64,000 nucleotides of DNA, taken from contig CM070572.1 in assembly GCA_036346355.1 (NCBI GenBank), positions 11,663,001 through 11,727,000 on the forward strand, in the 5' to 3' direction. Shown one piece after another: positions 1 to 11,572 of this stretch. Every line of letters starts with the position of its first letter. Within the stretch, counting starts at the first letter, position 1. Origin of the DNA: Rhipidocladum racemiflorum. Lineage: Eukaryota > Streptophyta > Magnoliopsida > Poales > Poaceae. A program made the translations under genes and the position numbers. The notes beneath the pieces were generated by a model, which did not search any database, was not told where the DNA came from, and was given only the letters and a program-made list of their open reading frames with translations.

Positions 1-964
1 GGGTTGGGAATCAGCGAAGAAATTGGCGCAAAGAAATCAGCGAAGAAGAGGCACGCCGATTTGGCCGCGGGAATCAGCGATTGGGAGCGCGGATGAGACG
101 CGCAAAAATGAGGTCGTCTGGGTTCGGTTTTGGATGTGCCAAAATTTTGGGAGCTACAAAGAGGAACTGTTGGAGTACGTTTTTTTTCTCATCAAGCCCA
201 AAAACACATTTTGGGAATGGATTTGAGGCACTGTTTGGAGATGCTCTTAAACGGGAAGTGTTGGTTGACACTTGGCATAGCAATTCGCTCGGGTGGAACT
301 AACCATTATGTGTACGGATGTTTGTTGTGGTTCAACGGGCTCAAGCGAACTGTTCAAAATCAGAGACCCGAAATTATTAGCATACCAGCATGACTTTCTC
401 TTGACATGGTTCAACTACAACTAAAATTTTTGTAGAGCAAAATAAATTTTAATTGCAGCCAAGTAAAAAAAACGATTTTGATATGCTACCTGATTACCGG
501 TATTTTTCAAGAAATCCGTCATTCTCTCTCTCTCTCTCTCTCTCTCTAAGAAAAAACCGCATACTCTTGTAATGCCTGCAGCTATTTTTTTTCCCCATGA
601 GTAGGCATTGCCATCACAGTTAGGCACAACAGCACATATTGACCTGTGAATAGTGGTTATAAGGCGAGTGTTGCGGTCGGATAATGCTAAACCGATGGAG
701 CGACTAATTCCGGCCGGGGAAAAGGATGGCGCCACCGCCGGCCGTGAAGGATATGGCGTCGCGTCATCACCGACCGCCTCACTGTAACGCCCCAGTACGG
801 CGGAAGGGCAGCCCAGTTTTTGCCTGCTGGGGCTCCCTGGGCCCTGGCCGCGGACGAGACGTCAGGAGCAAGAGCGGGAGATGGAAAGCTATTGGAGAAC
901 AACGTTAAATGAGCAGCAGCTACCTAACGTTCACGCCTTCCGCCTCCAAACTTGTCGAGTCTAA
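1..964. other. intergenic DNA, no gene recognised
   Basis: No coding region could be supported. Short open frames on both strands lack family similarity and start or splice context. A (CT)n microsatellite of about 26 nt lies near 522-547. The segment 690-900 is GC-rich and may be old exon or promoter debris. Confidence 0.5.
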
Positions 965-1239
965 AGGCATGTGTACACTGGTATATGCAAGCTATCTGTA
1001 ATATATAGGATTTTGAGTGATATAGATAAGAGAAATATATTATCTACTATTTAACGGGCGATCTTATAGATGATTTTATATTATACACACACTCTTACAT
1101 AAACAAGCTATTAATTATATAAGAAACCATTACAGACAATTATATAGTTCATTTATTGTATAGGTTGTCTTTAGTCATACACACACATGACATAGAGTTA
1201 TATTACAGACAATCACCGCCTATATCATTGTATATGCCC
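965..1239. mobile_element. Tourist/PIF-Harbinger-type MITE
   Basis: The two ends are imperfect inverted repeats. The left end reads AGGCATGTGTACACTGGTAT and the complement of the right end reads GGGCATATACAATGATATAG. A 3-bp TAA flanks both sides (962-964 and 1240-1242), the target-site duplication expected of PIF/Harbinger elements. The 275-bp AT-rich body has no ORF, so it is non-autonomous. Confidence 0.65.
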
Positions 1240-1242
1240 TAA

Positions 1243-1769
1243 GGCAGGATGCATTCAAATCTATAAACTGCTCATGGAAACAAAACCTCAAATAACATGC
1301 TAAATAAGGGCATGTATAGTGATATATACGACGGTTGTATGTAATATATCTCTATGAATTCTATTGATATGATTAAAGATAACCCATAAAATGGATTGCC
1401 TGTAGAGATTTCTCCTATAATTAGTAGATTATCTATACAATGGTACACATAATATAAAATCGTATAAAAACCATCTGTTAAATAATATATATCATCTTTC
1501 ACTCTCTTTTCACATAACCCAAAATTCAATGTGGCATAGGCTAGTGCTATACAGACTTTTCGACACGTACCACTGGAAGAAATTAATACAAGAGGTCACA
1601 AAGTAGCACAAGAGGTTCGGTTTGGTTCAATACCGCAAGCACCAGAACAACTGTACATGCACACGAATTGACGTATTTACAGTGGCACGCATGCACCAAA
1701 CCAACTTTCCAAGATGAAACCGAGCACCCATGTACAGATCGACTCGTGCGACCCACACGTCTCGCGGTG
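1243..1769. other. AT-rich intergenic DNA, possible second decayed MITE
   Basis: A second TAA plus GGGCATGTATAGTGATATAT motif begins at 1305-1308, like the end of the neighbouring Tourist-type element. A matching opposite end is not clear; a weak candidate lies near 1430-1447. No gene is seen before the 3' end of the small heat-shock pseudogene. Confidence 0.35.
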
Positions 1770-2236
1770 TCATGCACACGGCCACAACCTGCAGCGCACG
1801 AGCTTGTCGCCCGCTGCCTTGCCGTGCTGCCGCTTCTTGCCCCCGACCTTCCGCTTGGGCACGGTCACCCTGAGCACGCCGTCCGCCATGCCCGCCCTCA
1901 CCTCGTCCTCCGGCAGCCGGAACTGCATGCGTCACGAACGTGTGCCTCCCCGTGCGCGCCAGCGGCCCTCTCCCTGCAGTACCACCCCACGGAGTCGCCG
2001 GTCTTCCCCTCCTCGGCCGCGTCGTCGTCCTTGACGTCCTCCTTTTTGCCGCCGCGGACGCGCAGGATCCGGCCGTCCACCACCTCGACGGCCACCTGCT
2101 CCTTGGGCAGCCCGGGAGGTCCATCATGAACACGTGCGCGTCCGGCGTCTCCTTCCAGTCCATCGGTGGCCGTGAGCCGCCGACGCCGGAGAAGAACCTG
2201 TCGATCGAGCAGGAGGCGAGAGAGCACCGAAGACAT
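1770..2236 (-). pseudogene. small heat-shock protein (HSP20/alpha-crystallin) pseudogene
   Basis: Conceptual translation gives alpha-crystallin-domain landmarks of plant small heat-shock chaperones, but in three different frames. These are PMDWKETPDAHVFMMDLPG near 2110-2165, PKEQVAVEVVDGRILRVRGG just after, and the C-terminal motif MADGVLRVTVPKRK near 1840-1890, with a stop at 1770-1772. One break is a missing base in the run coding DLPG-LPKEQ (about 2113-2120). At least one more break lies near 1925-1950, and the N-terminus from ATG 2236 may contain a third. Working proteins of this family are ATP-independent holdases for heat-denatured clients. As read, this copy cannot make one. Upstream, a hAT element separates it from a heat-shock promoter. 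Sequencing error could explain single indels, but several breaks favour a real pseudogene. Confidence 0.75.
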
Positions 2237-2290
2237 GCTGTCCTTTTCAACTGCGCGTACGCGTCTGATTCACTGCTGTCAAGTGGCAAA

Positions 2291-3225
2291 TGGGTTAAAA
2301 CGGGACGGAAAGTTTCCGACCGTACCAAAGAAAAACGAAAACGGAAGCTCTTTTTCATAAACGGATACGGAAAATACCGGTACGGAAATGGAAATGGAAT
2401 ATTTTTTCTCGGAAACGGAAACGGAAACGGGAGAACCAATTCCGGCAAAAACGGAAAAGGAAACGGAAATTCCGTATAAATGAAACCGGAAACTAAAAAC
2501 GGAAACGGATCGGAAAGAAAAATGTACTTGGCCCAAAAATGAGAAAGGAGAGTTTATATTTATTTTCGAATTAAAATAATTTTATGAATACAAACGATTT
2601 TATAAAAAATATTAAATAGAGTCCAAAATTTTCGAAAAAAATCTCAAAAATACTTTGGAATATTTTGAACTTAGAAAAATTATTTTTAGCATAATTTGTT
2701 TTCTATTTTTTATAAATAAATTAATTTTATAAATCTAAAAATAGCAAAATGGTATTTAAAAACTCCAGAAAATCCAAAATAAATTTTAGAAAATCATAAA
2801 TAAATATCGAACAATAATATATAAATTTTAGGGCGTTAAACCTTTGTAGTTGGTGGAGTAAGAGGATATCTATGATAATTATATGGATGAGGACATAATG
2901 GTCTGATATGAGAGACAAATAACGCGTTTTCAGCTGACAAATTTGAGAAAAATTTTCTAATGATACCAGTGAACATAATACTATTCTTGTATCTACCTTG
3001 GAGGTGGAATGTGCTACATTGTTCTTGTGATCATGTATATTGTGATTCTCTACTATGTTCTTGTAGAATTTTCCGTTTTCGTTTCCGTATCCATTCCGTT
3101 CCGTATTCGTTTCCGTCACTATCCGTTTTCGGAGTTTCCGATTTCGTTTCCGTTACAGGTAAAAAATGTGGAAACGGAAACGAAACAGTTATTTACCGAC
3201 CGTTTCCATACCATTCTCATCCCTA
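2291..3225. mobile_element. non-autonomous hAT element, Ac/Ds-like
   Basis: The right end, read on the minus strand, is TAGGGATGAGAATGG followed by a run containing AAACGGTCGGTAAAT. This is very close to the Ac/Ds terminus and its subterminal ACGGTCGGTA motifs. The left end, near 2291, reads TGGGTTAAAACGGGACGG and is more decayed. Both ends are packed with AAACGG/CCGTTT repeats (2300-2520 and 3070-3190), the type of site bound by Ac transposase. The middle is AT-rich without a transposase ORF. A clean 8-bp target duplication is not visible; GTGGCAAA (2283-2290) and GTAGCGTG (3226-3233) match at only four positions. The left boundary is therefore approximate. Confidence 0.7.
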
Positions 3226-3248
3226 GTAGCGTGCATGCACGAGTGATG

Positions 3249-3256
3249 TTTTATAG
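3249..3256 (-). promoter_or_regulatory. TATA box of the small heat-shock gene
   Basis: The minus strand reads CTATAAAA here. It lies 92 bp downstream of the heat-shock element. The expected start site, 25-30 bp further, falls at the end of the inserted hAT element (3225). Confidence 0.5.
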
Positions 3257-3347
3257 ATGCGAGCACAGGGGCGGGAGGATGATCGAGAATACGTGCGGTG
3301 GCTTCGCAAATTTTCTCCCTCTAGTTCTCTCCGGATTTACAGGATCT

Positions 3348-3370
3348 TTCTGGAACTCTCTCGAGTGTTC
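3348..3370 (-). promoter_or_regulatory. heat-shock element (five alternating units)
   Basis: Units of three bases repeat every five bases: TTC (3348), GAA (3353), CTC (3358), GAG (3363), TTC (3368). Three are perfect and two have one mismatch to the alternating nTTCnnGAAn consensus bound by heat-shock factor trimers. It sits upstream of the TATA box on the side of the small heat-shock pseudogene, which explains its origin. Confidence 0.7.
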
Positions 3371-3740
3371 CTCGGGGAGAAAGAACGAACATGTCAGTGG
3401 GGCGGGGCTTTGTCAAAAAGATCCGAGCTATCAACGGCTCTGATGGTTCACGCAGGCTGTAAAAATATATAACCATGGAACTGAAGACATTGATCAGTCG
3501 ATCAACAGTTCGGATCGAAAGGGCCGTCGTTCTTCGCTCACCGGGGGAATTTGGAAAATTATTACTATCGATCACTACTGTTTCTACAAGGTAATTGCCA
3601 AATCTCACTGTGTTCACAACGAACGACTATTACCAAGATCAGCAGGAGTCGGTCCAAATCGGTTTTAGAATGCTCATGTCATTCTCTACCGGTTTGGTCC
3701 GCCGAGCCGGTCTTCTGGATTCTGATGGCTGAACGCCCCA

Positions 3741-6700
3741 CTACCGGATGCTAACAATAAGGTTCCTGTCAACGAACTTGGCGCCCCCGACCCTCCCCTG
3801 CATCGCCGGCGGCAACTTTACGACGCGCCTCTGGTCGCCGGCTTCGATCAGTAGTTCTGACCCACCTCTATACTGCATTTCAGACAAAAGGACAAGTCAG
3901 TATATTCTCGGCATTGACGAACAATCATACCCAATTAAATCGCTGATCATTAGGCTTGCAAAAAGCTGCAAAAAGGGTCTTGCTTACTGTTCGCTAACAC
4001 CTCAGGTGACTACAAATGAATTGTTCAAACATGAAGACGGGATGCAAGAGGGTAACAACTTGGAGATATGTTTTAGATCATCTTGGTCATTGACCATAAA
4101 ATCACGAATAACTAGCTACTTTTGGCATAAAGTAGAGTACTTCTCCAACCTAGTTTTGGTGTGTCACACTGGTTAAAAGCTTCTTTTATGCTGCATGCAA
4201 GGAACCAAGTTGCCCATGCCAGATTCATTTGAACATTTCTGATGGCTTGTATGGACAAGCAGAAGTCAGATCGCAGCATCAGCAGTGGCCAGGAAGAAAT
4301 ACTTCGGTTTTGATATCAGCACATTGGATTTCGGGAACTGATAAGGAGATGTTGGAGGAACAGAGCATAGCTCAATCGGCTCAGATTTAGGTGCCTATTT
4401 CTTCTTAATTAAAATTGATACATAGTTCCTCCTAGGTATCCCACAATAAGGAAAGGTTTGGATGCTTGCAAGGACTAAAAAACTGAAAGTGCTTAAAAGT
4501 TGTTTTGATATTGAAAACTATCTGGAATCATTTGATTGGACCCTTCCATTGATTTAGTGCCAGTGATTAATGCTTGTTTGATGTCACCTCCTAGGGAATG
4601 ATGCACTTCGTACCAAAAGTTGACATGGTTACATATGTGGAAGTCTATTGCTGTTAGCTCTAAATTAACTGAGCATCCATTTGAATATTATCAGGTAATT
4701 CAGGGCCCAAGCCATAATTATCAAGTCGAGGGTTTGGTTCAGGATTTTTGTCATCGTTTGGGGGTTCTACCTTTGCGGTCACAAAAGGCTCAGGAAAACC
4801 ATGCACATTTATATCGAGACAACATGACCTCTGGAAAAGTAAAACTAACTAGAAATGTAATTGACAGAATTTGACCTAGTTAGTTTTGGCTAGTATATAC
4901 AATCAAGGCAATAAAGAGAGATTAATAGTCTTACTTGGTATAGTTTGATTTCAGACTTATCAAAGCCTGGCATGAAAAGGGCTACTGATTTTTGCACAGA
5001 ATCAAACCTAACTGAAGCATACGCCTGCTTGCTTGTATTTGTCAATATCTCCTTTGTATTTTGGCTCAATGACTTTAATGCTCTGCCCCAATCCACAGAA
5101 GAATCAATTGATAGAAACGGCAGAAATGAGAAAGACAATGGCAAGAACTTCTCAGCAACTTCTTGGTGCATTTCAGAAAGGTCTTCAGTATAACCAAACG
5201 CTCCACATATTTGTGCGCCAGCTTGAATGGTGCACCCCCAGTATCGTAACGCAGAGGACACAGAGATTGATCCCATAGGGTCCATGATGAGGAAGCATGC
5301 AAGTTTGGAGGGATCGGCAAACCAAAGCGAGATTCTCTACAAAATTTAGCAGCTTAACATTTTATTTAGCTAATAGTAGAATATGTATGCACTGGGTAAC
5401 AAAAAAACAATTTTAAATCGGGATGTTTACCTCAAGAAGTTGTTCGATTTCATTCCATATCTCTGTACTCATTCTTCCTTCACTAGTTCTACCATTTAGC
5501 CTTGCAGCATCATATATTAGTTTCAGTAATGATGGAGAAGCCAGTCTTCCTATGTCAGTCTTCTCTGCTAGGTCCCTCCAATACCTCAAGTAAGATCTGT
5601 CTTTTGTGTAGCACCAACATTAAAATTAGAGCCCTGAGTGAATGTAAGGTTAAGGCCAAGCAAGGATAACATATACCTTGCCCTCTCAGTAGCACCTATC
5701 AGCCGTAGAATTTCCTCTGTATTGTTGCAGTCATACACTACCACATCAAATTCCCCTTGTGAACTATTCCTTCCAGCTGAAAACAAGTTAAGCAGCTTCT
5801 GAAGAGCCAAGACCGAACAAATTGAATCCATTCCAGGTAAAACTCCAAGCTCCTCTCCTACAATCTATCCTATGAAAAACAGCAACCCAAATGACTGCTT
5901 TATCCTCATCTCCCATAACTCATATTATAGCAAAGTTAATCACCTACCCCCTCAAGAACTCCTTGAGTAAAATTGATCTGGGCATCTACTTTCTTCAATC
6001 GATCAAGTGGTTCAAGTAGTATCTGTGATTTAAACAGAAAACATTCTTCAGCATCAAGACATTTTCCAGTGTCTGATGCTATTTATGTCTGAAATATAAA
6101 GAGATCACTTCAAGACAGTATCTTACTTTACTAGTCTCCAGCTTTATGGTCGAAAGATTAGCAGCACACTCAATCTGCGAGTTCCCAATCTTGCAGCCCA
6201 TCAATTGCTCCGCAGTCAGATCTTGGGATTGTATAACCAGGCATGTTTTCAAACCTTCACTTGCATAATACTACAACATGGAGGACAATTTTAAAGGTAA
6301 TTCTTTCATGAACGAACATAGTGGGGAGAATTGGAGATGATTTATATAAACCCAATCGAAACACCATTAGCTAATATGACCCCGTTGTGTAGTCTCATCT
6401 ACTCGCATGCTACAATGCACTCAGTTCAATGCTTGGAATATCCGAGCTGGTAAATCATAGCCATCTGCTACGGTAATTAGTATCTACATTGCAGTACAGT
6501 TTTGGCTGTTACCGACGCAGGAGTGAGCTCACACCAAAACAGCAATTTTTCCATCAACATAATGACGAAGACAAGCACGAGAGAAAGAAAGTCGTTACCT
6601 GAGCGGCGACGGCGGCCGCGGTGGTCTTGCCGGAGCCGCCCTTGCCGAGGAAGGTCACCAGCTTCGGAGGAGTGCCGGCACCGGCCGAATTGGCGATGAC

Positions 6701-6775
6701 CAGACGCCGCCTGCGGCCTCCCCGGTGGGCAACGGCGGCGGCTGGGCTCGCCGAGACGACCAAGGAGGGCGCCAT
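3741..6775 (-). CDS. ArsA/GET3-like P-loop ATPase, chloroplastic (At1g26090 type)
   Basis: Seven exons join in phase to 1284 nt (427 residues): 6599-6775, 6127-6270, 5948-6022, 5677-5864, 5431-5596, 4935-5336, 3741-3872. All introns are GT-AG. Residues 1-36 look like a plastid transit peptide (basic, Ala/Ser-rich). Residues 44-51 are GKGGSGKT, the deviant Walker A with its extra lysine that marks ArsA/GET3/MinD-type ATPases. Later landmarks shared with Arabidopsis At1g26090 are EGIVGEELGVLPGMDS, LRYWGCTIQAGAQICGAFG, LFMPGFDKSEIKLYQ and a final exon with YRGGSELLIEAGDQRR. The biochemical role of this family is not established, and ATP-dependent action in plastids is inferred from the fold and leader. 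The ATG at 6775 is the only start giving a leader followed directly by the P-loop. The last intron (3873-4934) is long and contains plus-strand open frames. The gene looks intact. Confidence 0.9.
3880..4870 (+). other. unexplained plus-strand open frames inside an intron
   Basis: Within the last intron of the minus-strand ATPase gene the plus strand holds unusually long open stretches in several frames: about 3748-4176, about 4140-4390 (containing KEPSCPCQIHLNISDGLYGQ) and 4620-4874 (containing EHPFEYYQVIQGPSHNY). They read like protein but are split by stops or frame changes. I do not recognise the family. They may be a decayed captured gene fragment, a nested gene with introns, or chance. 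The first frame overlaps the last exon of the host gene, which argues for chance in its first 40 codons. Confidence 0.3.
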
Positions 6776-6862
6776 CCGTCGTCCCTGTTGCTTCTCTCGC
6801 TATTCGATTGGGATTTCGGTGGCTTCGGCTCGGTCTGGTACATTGGTCTCTCTCACTGTAGC

Positions 6863-6872
6863 AGTTTATATG
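6863..6872 (-). promoter_or_regulatory. candidate TATA box of the ArsA-like gene
   Basis: The minus strand reads CCATATAAAC about 90 bp upstream of the ATG at 6775. The spacing is plausible, but the motif alone is weak evidence. Confidence 0.35.
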
Positions 6873-6879
6873 GTTAGGA

Positions 6880-7562
6880 ACGATTCATAGGGCTAAACCT
6901 CAACTTGGCCACGTCCCCCCTATTCCTTTCCAACCACCCCCGAGTCCCCAGCGCGGCGGCAGTGCGGCACCCAAACCGGCCGCGGCGATGTCCGACCACC
7001 GGCCGAAGAGGCCGTTCCCACTGAGATGAGAGAGGAAGTGTACCGGGAATGTGCATCAAATACTTTCTATTGAATTTTTACTACGCTTTTGCTTGGTTGA
7101 CAAGAACGAACCGATATGCAATGGAGTTACTACTGGTAATGTGTCACCTGTCAATATTGGGCACAATAACATCAAAGTGGTAATGAAATTCCAGGGGCTA
7201 CAAATGGTGACTGCTTTATTAACAAAGACTGGTACTGATATTTAGCATGTCACTGCCACAGCTTTGATAGTGGGTTTCTTCAATTTGAACATTTCAGAAT
7301 CTGAAGCAATCTGAGATTGTAAGGTATTACAATTTTTAATACTGATGCAGCTTAATATGCCCCCACCCCGCAGTAATTTTCAAGAAGACGAAAATGAAAG
7401 GGAAATTAAGTAAGTTAACCCTCAACAATTCAGTACGTGCGACTGGAAAGTTGCAAAGTATTAAAAGATGAACGAACGGTGGAAAGTGATTACTTACCTC
7501 TGTGTTTACTTTAAAATTTATGTAACTTGTATTAAGAGGGAAAACATAGAAGCACTGCGCGT
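6880..7562. other. intergenic DNA, no gene recognised
   Basis: The first 170 bases are GC-rich and are probably promoter or leader of the ArsA-like gene. The rest is AT-rich with no supported coding region, repeat or RNA gene. Confidence 0.5.
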
Positions 7563-7760
7563 TTGAATAGCAAAAGAGTTTACACAAAGAGACAAAAAGA
7601 AGGGATTGATTATATTGATACTTCATCTCTCATCTCAAAGAAAGATTCACTGAAAATTGCTATGACAGTTGTTGCTCATTATGATTTAGAGCTACATCAG
7701 ATGGACGTTAAAACTGCATTACTTAATGGTGACTTGCATGAGGATGTTTACATGGCTTAA
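7563..7760 (+). pseudogene. Ty1/copia reverse transcriptase fragment
   Basis: The frame contains KEGIDYIDTSSLISKKDSLK and LELHQMDVKTALLNGDLHED. These are the conserved start of a copia reverse transcriptase, including the first catalytic block around QMDVKTAFLNG. Only about 65 residues survive; neither LTRs nor other pol domains are seen nearby. It is a relic of a different copy from the copia element at 10045-19370, as the peptide differs. Confidence 0.75.
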
Positions 7761-9439
7761 TCCTATATGATCTGGGCTTTTCGGCGTTGAGGCTAACGAA
7801 GATCTCTACCAGCACCGAAACGATCTCCGTGCCTTCTTCTTCCTCATCGCCGACGCTTCGACCTCTACCGATCAAGGCTAATGATTTTTCCTGCTTTGGT
7901 CACATGAAGCATAGGAATCTTAGAATTAATCCACACTGATATATATATGGACTTTTTCCTGTTTTAGAGAGTTTCTATTTCCGAGATTGAAATAAGTAAA
8001 ATTTGTTGGTCTGCTCTCTACTGCATCCAAACCAGCACGAAGCCGTACTGCTTCCGTTGTCTTGTGAAGCTGTTCATAGCTTCGCGAGCGGCACACGAAT
8101 CAATCCTGGCTGGGCGTTTCGGTGGGCAAGATATTGTGGACATACATACTCGCATAGTCGCATTGCGGTTGCGGCAGAGCATCGGCATTCAGCGCCAGCC
8201 GCGGTTGCGGAGGCGTGGGCGGCGCCGGCGGCGTTGCGGTCCGACGTAGCGAAGGTAAGCCAGGTTGGCGGCACTGGCCAGCGGGCGGTCGCGTGACAGT
8301 GAAACCACGCCGTCGTGCAAAATGAGTGAGGCTGCAAATGCCCATCGTGCAGGGTTCGGTAGAAGCCAGAAGGTCCGCTAGTCAAAGTGGTAGTCAGGCT
8401 AAAAGGAAAGTTATGGATCTTATATCGAACTCGTTTATACTTCTCAGGGTTTACCTTATCTTTTCAACTAAGATTTTCCCCTCTTCTCCGGTACCGATTT
8501 TAGTCAAAAATCACTAGAAAATTGCCAAAAATCGCATGGTGTCGGAATCCAATTTTTTGAAAAAAAAAAGAAAAATAATCACGATTTTCTCTCAATTTTT
8601 TTCCGATTTTCACCGATTATTGTGATATTTTGACAGGTCAATTCAATGTTTCTCAAGAAACGATTTTCTCTAGGGTTTCACCGATTTTCTCTCGATTTTC
8701 ACCGATTATCGCGATATCTACATCGCATAATTTTTTTGATTTTTTTTTTTTTTTTTGAATTTGACCGGTTTTTCGAGCGATTTCAAATATCTTACCCCAC
8801 CGATATGTCTGATAATCGTGATTTTCTACCGATTTTCTGCAATTTTTGAATCCTGCTTCCCATCCTCCTCCTCCTGTCTTGTCACCTAAATCTACTGTTG
8901 ATTTCTGTGATTCCAGTCAGCCTCCAGGCACCGCACTAACAACTATGGTCTCAAAGTCTTGCAAGCTGACACCATAATTGATCCGTCTAAGTTCAGTAGG
9001 TGTATTTTCTTTTATCACTTAGATTAAGGAGATACTGAAAATGATTAAAATATGATACTGAAAATGATTAAAATATCTCTAATAATTATATTTAATGTAT
9101 GTATATAGAGAATATTAAGTAAATCTATATATTTATTAGAAGTATAAAGAAAACATCACACTAATTTTATATTAAGATATAAATTATAACCTATATTTAT
9201 AGACAAAACCCTTAAAGATTTACATCCTATACAAACCGGCCAACTCTCTTCGTTCGTCTATTGTGACTGAGCCCTCTCTTCCCCTACGAGGTGTCGTTGA
9301 ACACACCTCTACGCTCCAGCCATGTTATGCACATGAGGAGTTCAATGTGTGTCCATCAAGTATGTATACGTAGAAGTACATTGATGGGAAGCTAAGATTT
9401 GGGTCCTCTGGCCATTGAAATAATATTTTTGGCATGGCT
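7761..9439. other. intergenic DNA with unidentified coding-like scraps
   Basis: Short plus-strand frames such as ANEDLYQHRNDLRAFFFLIA (about 7790-7850) and LFIASRAAHESILAGRFGGQ (about 8065-8130) look protein-like, but no family is recognised and no splice chain could be built. Near 9037-9080 a 23-bp unit is tandemly duplicated. The stretch ends at the target-site duplication of the solo LTR (9440-9444). Confidence 0.35.
8480..8850. repeat. CGATTTT-rich repeat tract
   Basis: The motif CGATTTTC or its complement recurs many times (for example near 8583, 8605, 8662, 8683, 8693), with long T and A runs. Such motif-dense AT-rich tracts often mark subterminal regions of small hAT-like elements. 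Neither terminal inverted repeats nor a target duplication could be fixed, so the class is open. Confidence 0.35.
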
Positions 9440-10044
9440 GTACATGAAACATCCCCAAAACTTCAAAATCTAATTACAAAACCTAATCCGAGTTTAATTG
9501 TTCTTGATTTGGATTTAGAGTTCTTGATTCGGTTTTTCGTCCTTAAGCCAGAGATTAGGTTTGGGGTGGTTGGTTCGTACCTTGAAGCCCTGCTTGGACC
9601 ATCGGTCCTTCGCGCACGTCGGCTCCGCCGCCGCTTGGCCCGGTCCGTCGCCTGCGCCTCCTGGTCCTTCGCCTGCCTCGCTCGGTCCGCCGTCAGCTCC
9701 ACATCGTCGTCCCGTCGTTGTCGCCTGCACCCGCACGACGCGCGCGTCGTCGTCGCCCTCGCCCTGCTGCTCCCAAGCCGCCGTCCCCTCCGCCTTCAAA
9801 GCGGCACGTCGCCCCCGTCCTCTCCGCCATGCTTCGTCCCATCGCTTCCCCTCCGCCATGCCGCCGTCCCGTCGCCCACGCCGTCGCCATGCCGCCCCCG
9901 CCTCCTCTCTCTCCTCGTCGGGGGCTATAAAAGCCCCCAAACCCCCGAGCTCACCTCGCCCCGCTCCCCCGCTCGGTGGTGAGATCCCCTCTCCCCCTCC
10001 TCTCCCTTGCCCTCACCCCCACCCCCACCTCCGGCTGCCGCCGC

Positions 10045-11547
10045 TGTGAAATCGTGTGCTGAAAAATTAGGTTAGAATTGAATTTGCAAAATATGTCGTT
10101 TCAGTTAATTATTTGATATGCTTGTGATAGCATGGTAATTATTTTTACTTGATGCAATGCGCTCGTGTGAGTGATTGCATGGACTGATCTTGAGTCAAGT
10201 TGGAAGAACTTGTGCTTGGAAAATTGTTTTGTGTTTGTTCACGTGCAGGTGTTGCTTGAGGTTGAACGTGGTCGATGACGAGGATCGGAACTAGGTTCTG
10301 GGATGAATCGAGGTTCAGATGATCGGGGATGTCATGCGAGGTGTTCAGACTAGAGAACAGTGCACGTGAGAGAGAGAGAGTCACGCGGTAGCGGCAGGTG
10401 GCCCGTACGCGTGCATGCGAGATTTTTGAGTTGTATGCATATATTGGGCCATGTGTTATTGGACCAAATACATATGCATGTATCCAGTTAGAGATAAGAT
10501 AGGGAGGTACTTGTTTAGGACTCTTAAGGTGGATGTCACGTTGGTCACGGACTCTTTTTGAGTACCGAGTCGAAGTCTCGTTCGGTCAGGAAGTGCGTAC
10601 ATGACAGCCATATAAAGGCAGGGCATTGCCCGTGTAATTGAGGTAGGAGTAGTTCCCTTGGATTAGCCGCACGCACAAAACACGAAAAAGAAGAAGCGAC
10701 CGGAACAAGAAGCCGAGGCGGAGCACCTCCTGATAGCAGCCGAGCAAAAGAAAAGGTGACCAGGACGTCAAGCCGAAGCTCCAGGAAACGGTGCAATTCC
10801 CGGTGGACCTTGGCCGTGCGTGAGACCAGGCTCCCGGTGGTTTGAGTCAACCAGCACGTCGTGCGTGACGTGCATGTATTTTGCTATGACTTGTAAGTCT
10901 ATGTGGTAACCATGCAATACAAATCCTCTTAATTATTTTATGCACTTTGGATTGAATGCAAGCTCTTCCGTGTTGCATTGTTCTGAAATAGTGCTGGGTA
11001 GTGCTAATGCTTCACGCATTGTTTAATTGGTATGGTCTTGAACTGCTATATTAGTGCGTAAGGTGTTTACAGAACTTGTTATTTTTAACATGCGAAGTTG
11101 GTTAAGGTTCATTTAATTTACAAGTTTAATCTATTTTACTTCCATAATCCTAGATTAAGTATTTTAGATTGTTTCTTGCAGTTGGTTAATATTTATTAAT
11201 TTCTAGAATTAATAAAAACAAAAATTAGGGTTAGATTGATTTCTGTCATAATCTGTTGCAGTCAACTTACGAAAATCATATCGTTTGATCCGTAGATCCG
11301 ATTGAGTCAATTCTTGTTGGGTTAGTTTCCAAATTGAATCTAGTTTATACAGTAAAAACTTCACGTCAATTGGACGGTTGGATTTCCGGGAATTTGCAAT
11401 TTACCGAACAACTGTCAATCTGTTTTTGTGTAAAATCAAAGCAAACTTTTATATTTTGTTTAGGGGGTTTAAAGAATCACTAAAAATTTGTTTTAGCACC
11501 CGCTCAATCATTCACCCCCCCTCTGATTGACGCCATCCGATCCTACA
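10045..11547 (+). repeat. copia 5' LTR
   Basis: This 1503-bp repeat matches the 3' LTR at 17871-19370 almost base for base. Differences noted include a longer GA run near 10370, C/T near 10541, C/T near 10631 and two changes near 11360-11372. It starts TG and ends CA. Confidence 0.93.
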
Positions 11548-11549
11548 AG

Positions 11550-11561
11550 TGGTATCAGAGC
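11550..11561 (+). other. primer-binding site (initiator tRNA-Met)
   Basis: TGGTATCAGAGC starts two bases after the 5' LTR. This is the standard complement of the 3' end of plant initiator methionine tRNA, used to prime minus-strand DNA synthesis in copia elements. Confidence 0.9.
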
Positions 11562-11572
11562 GAGGTTAAGGT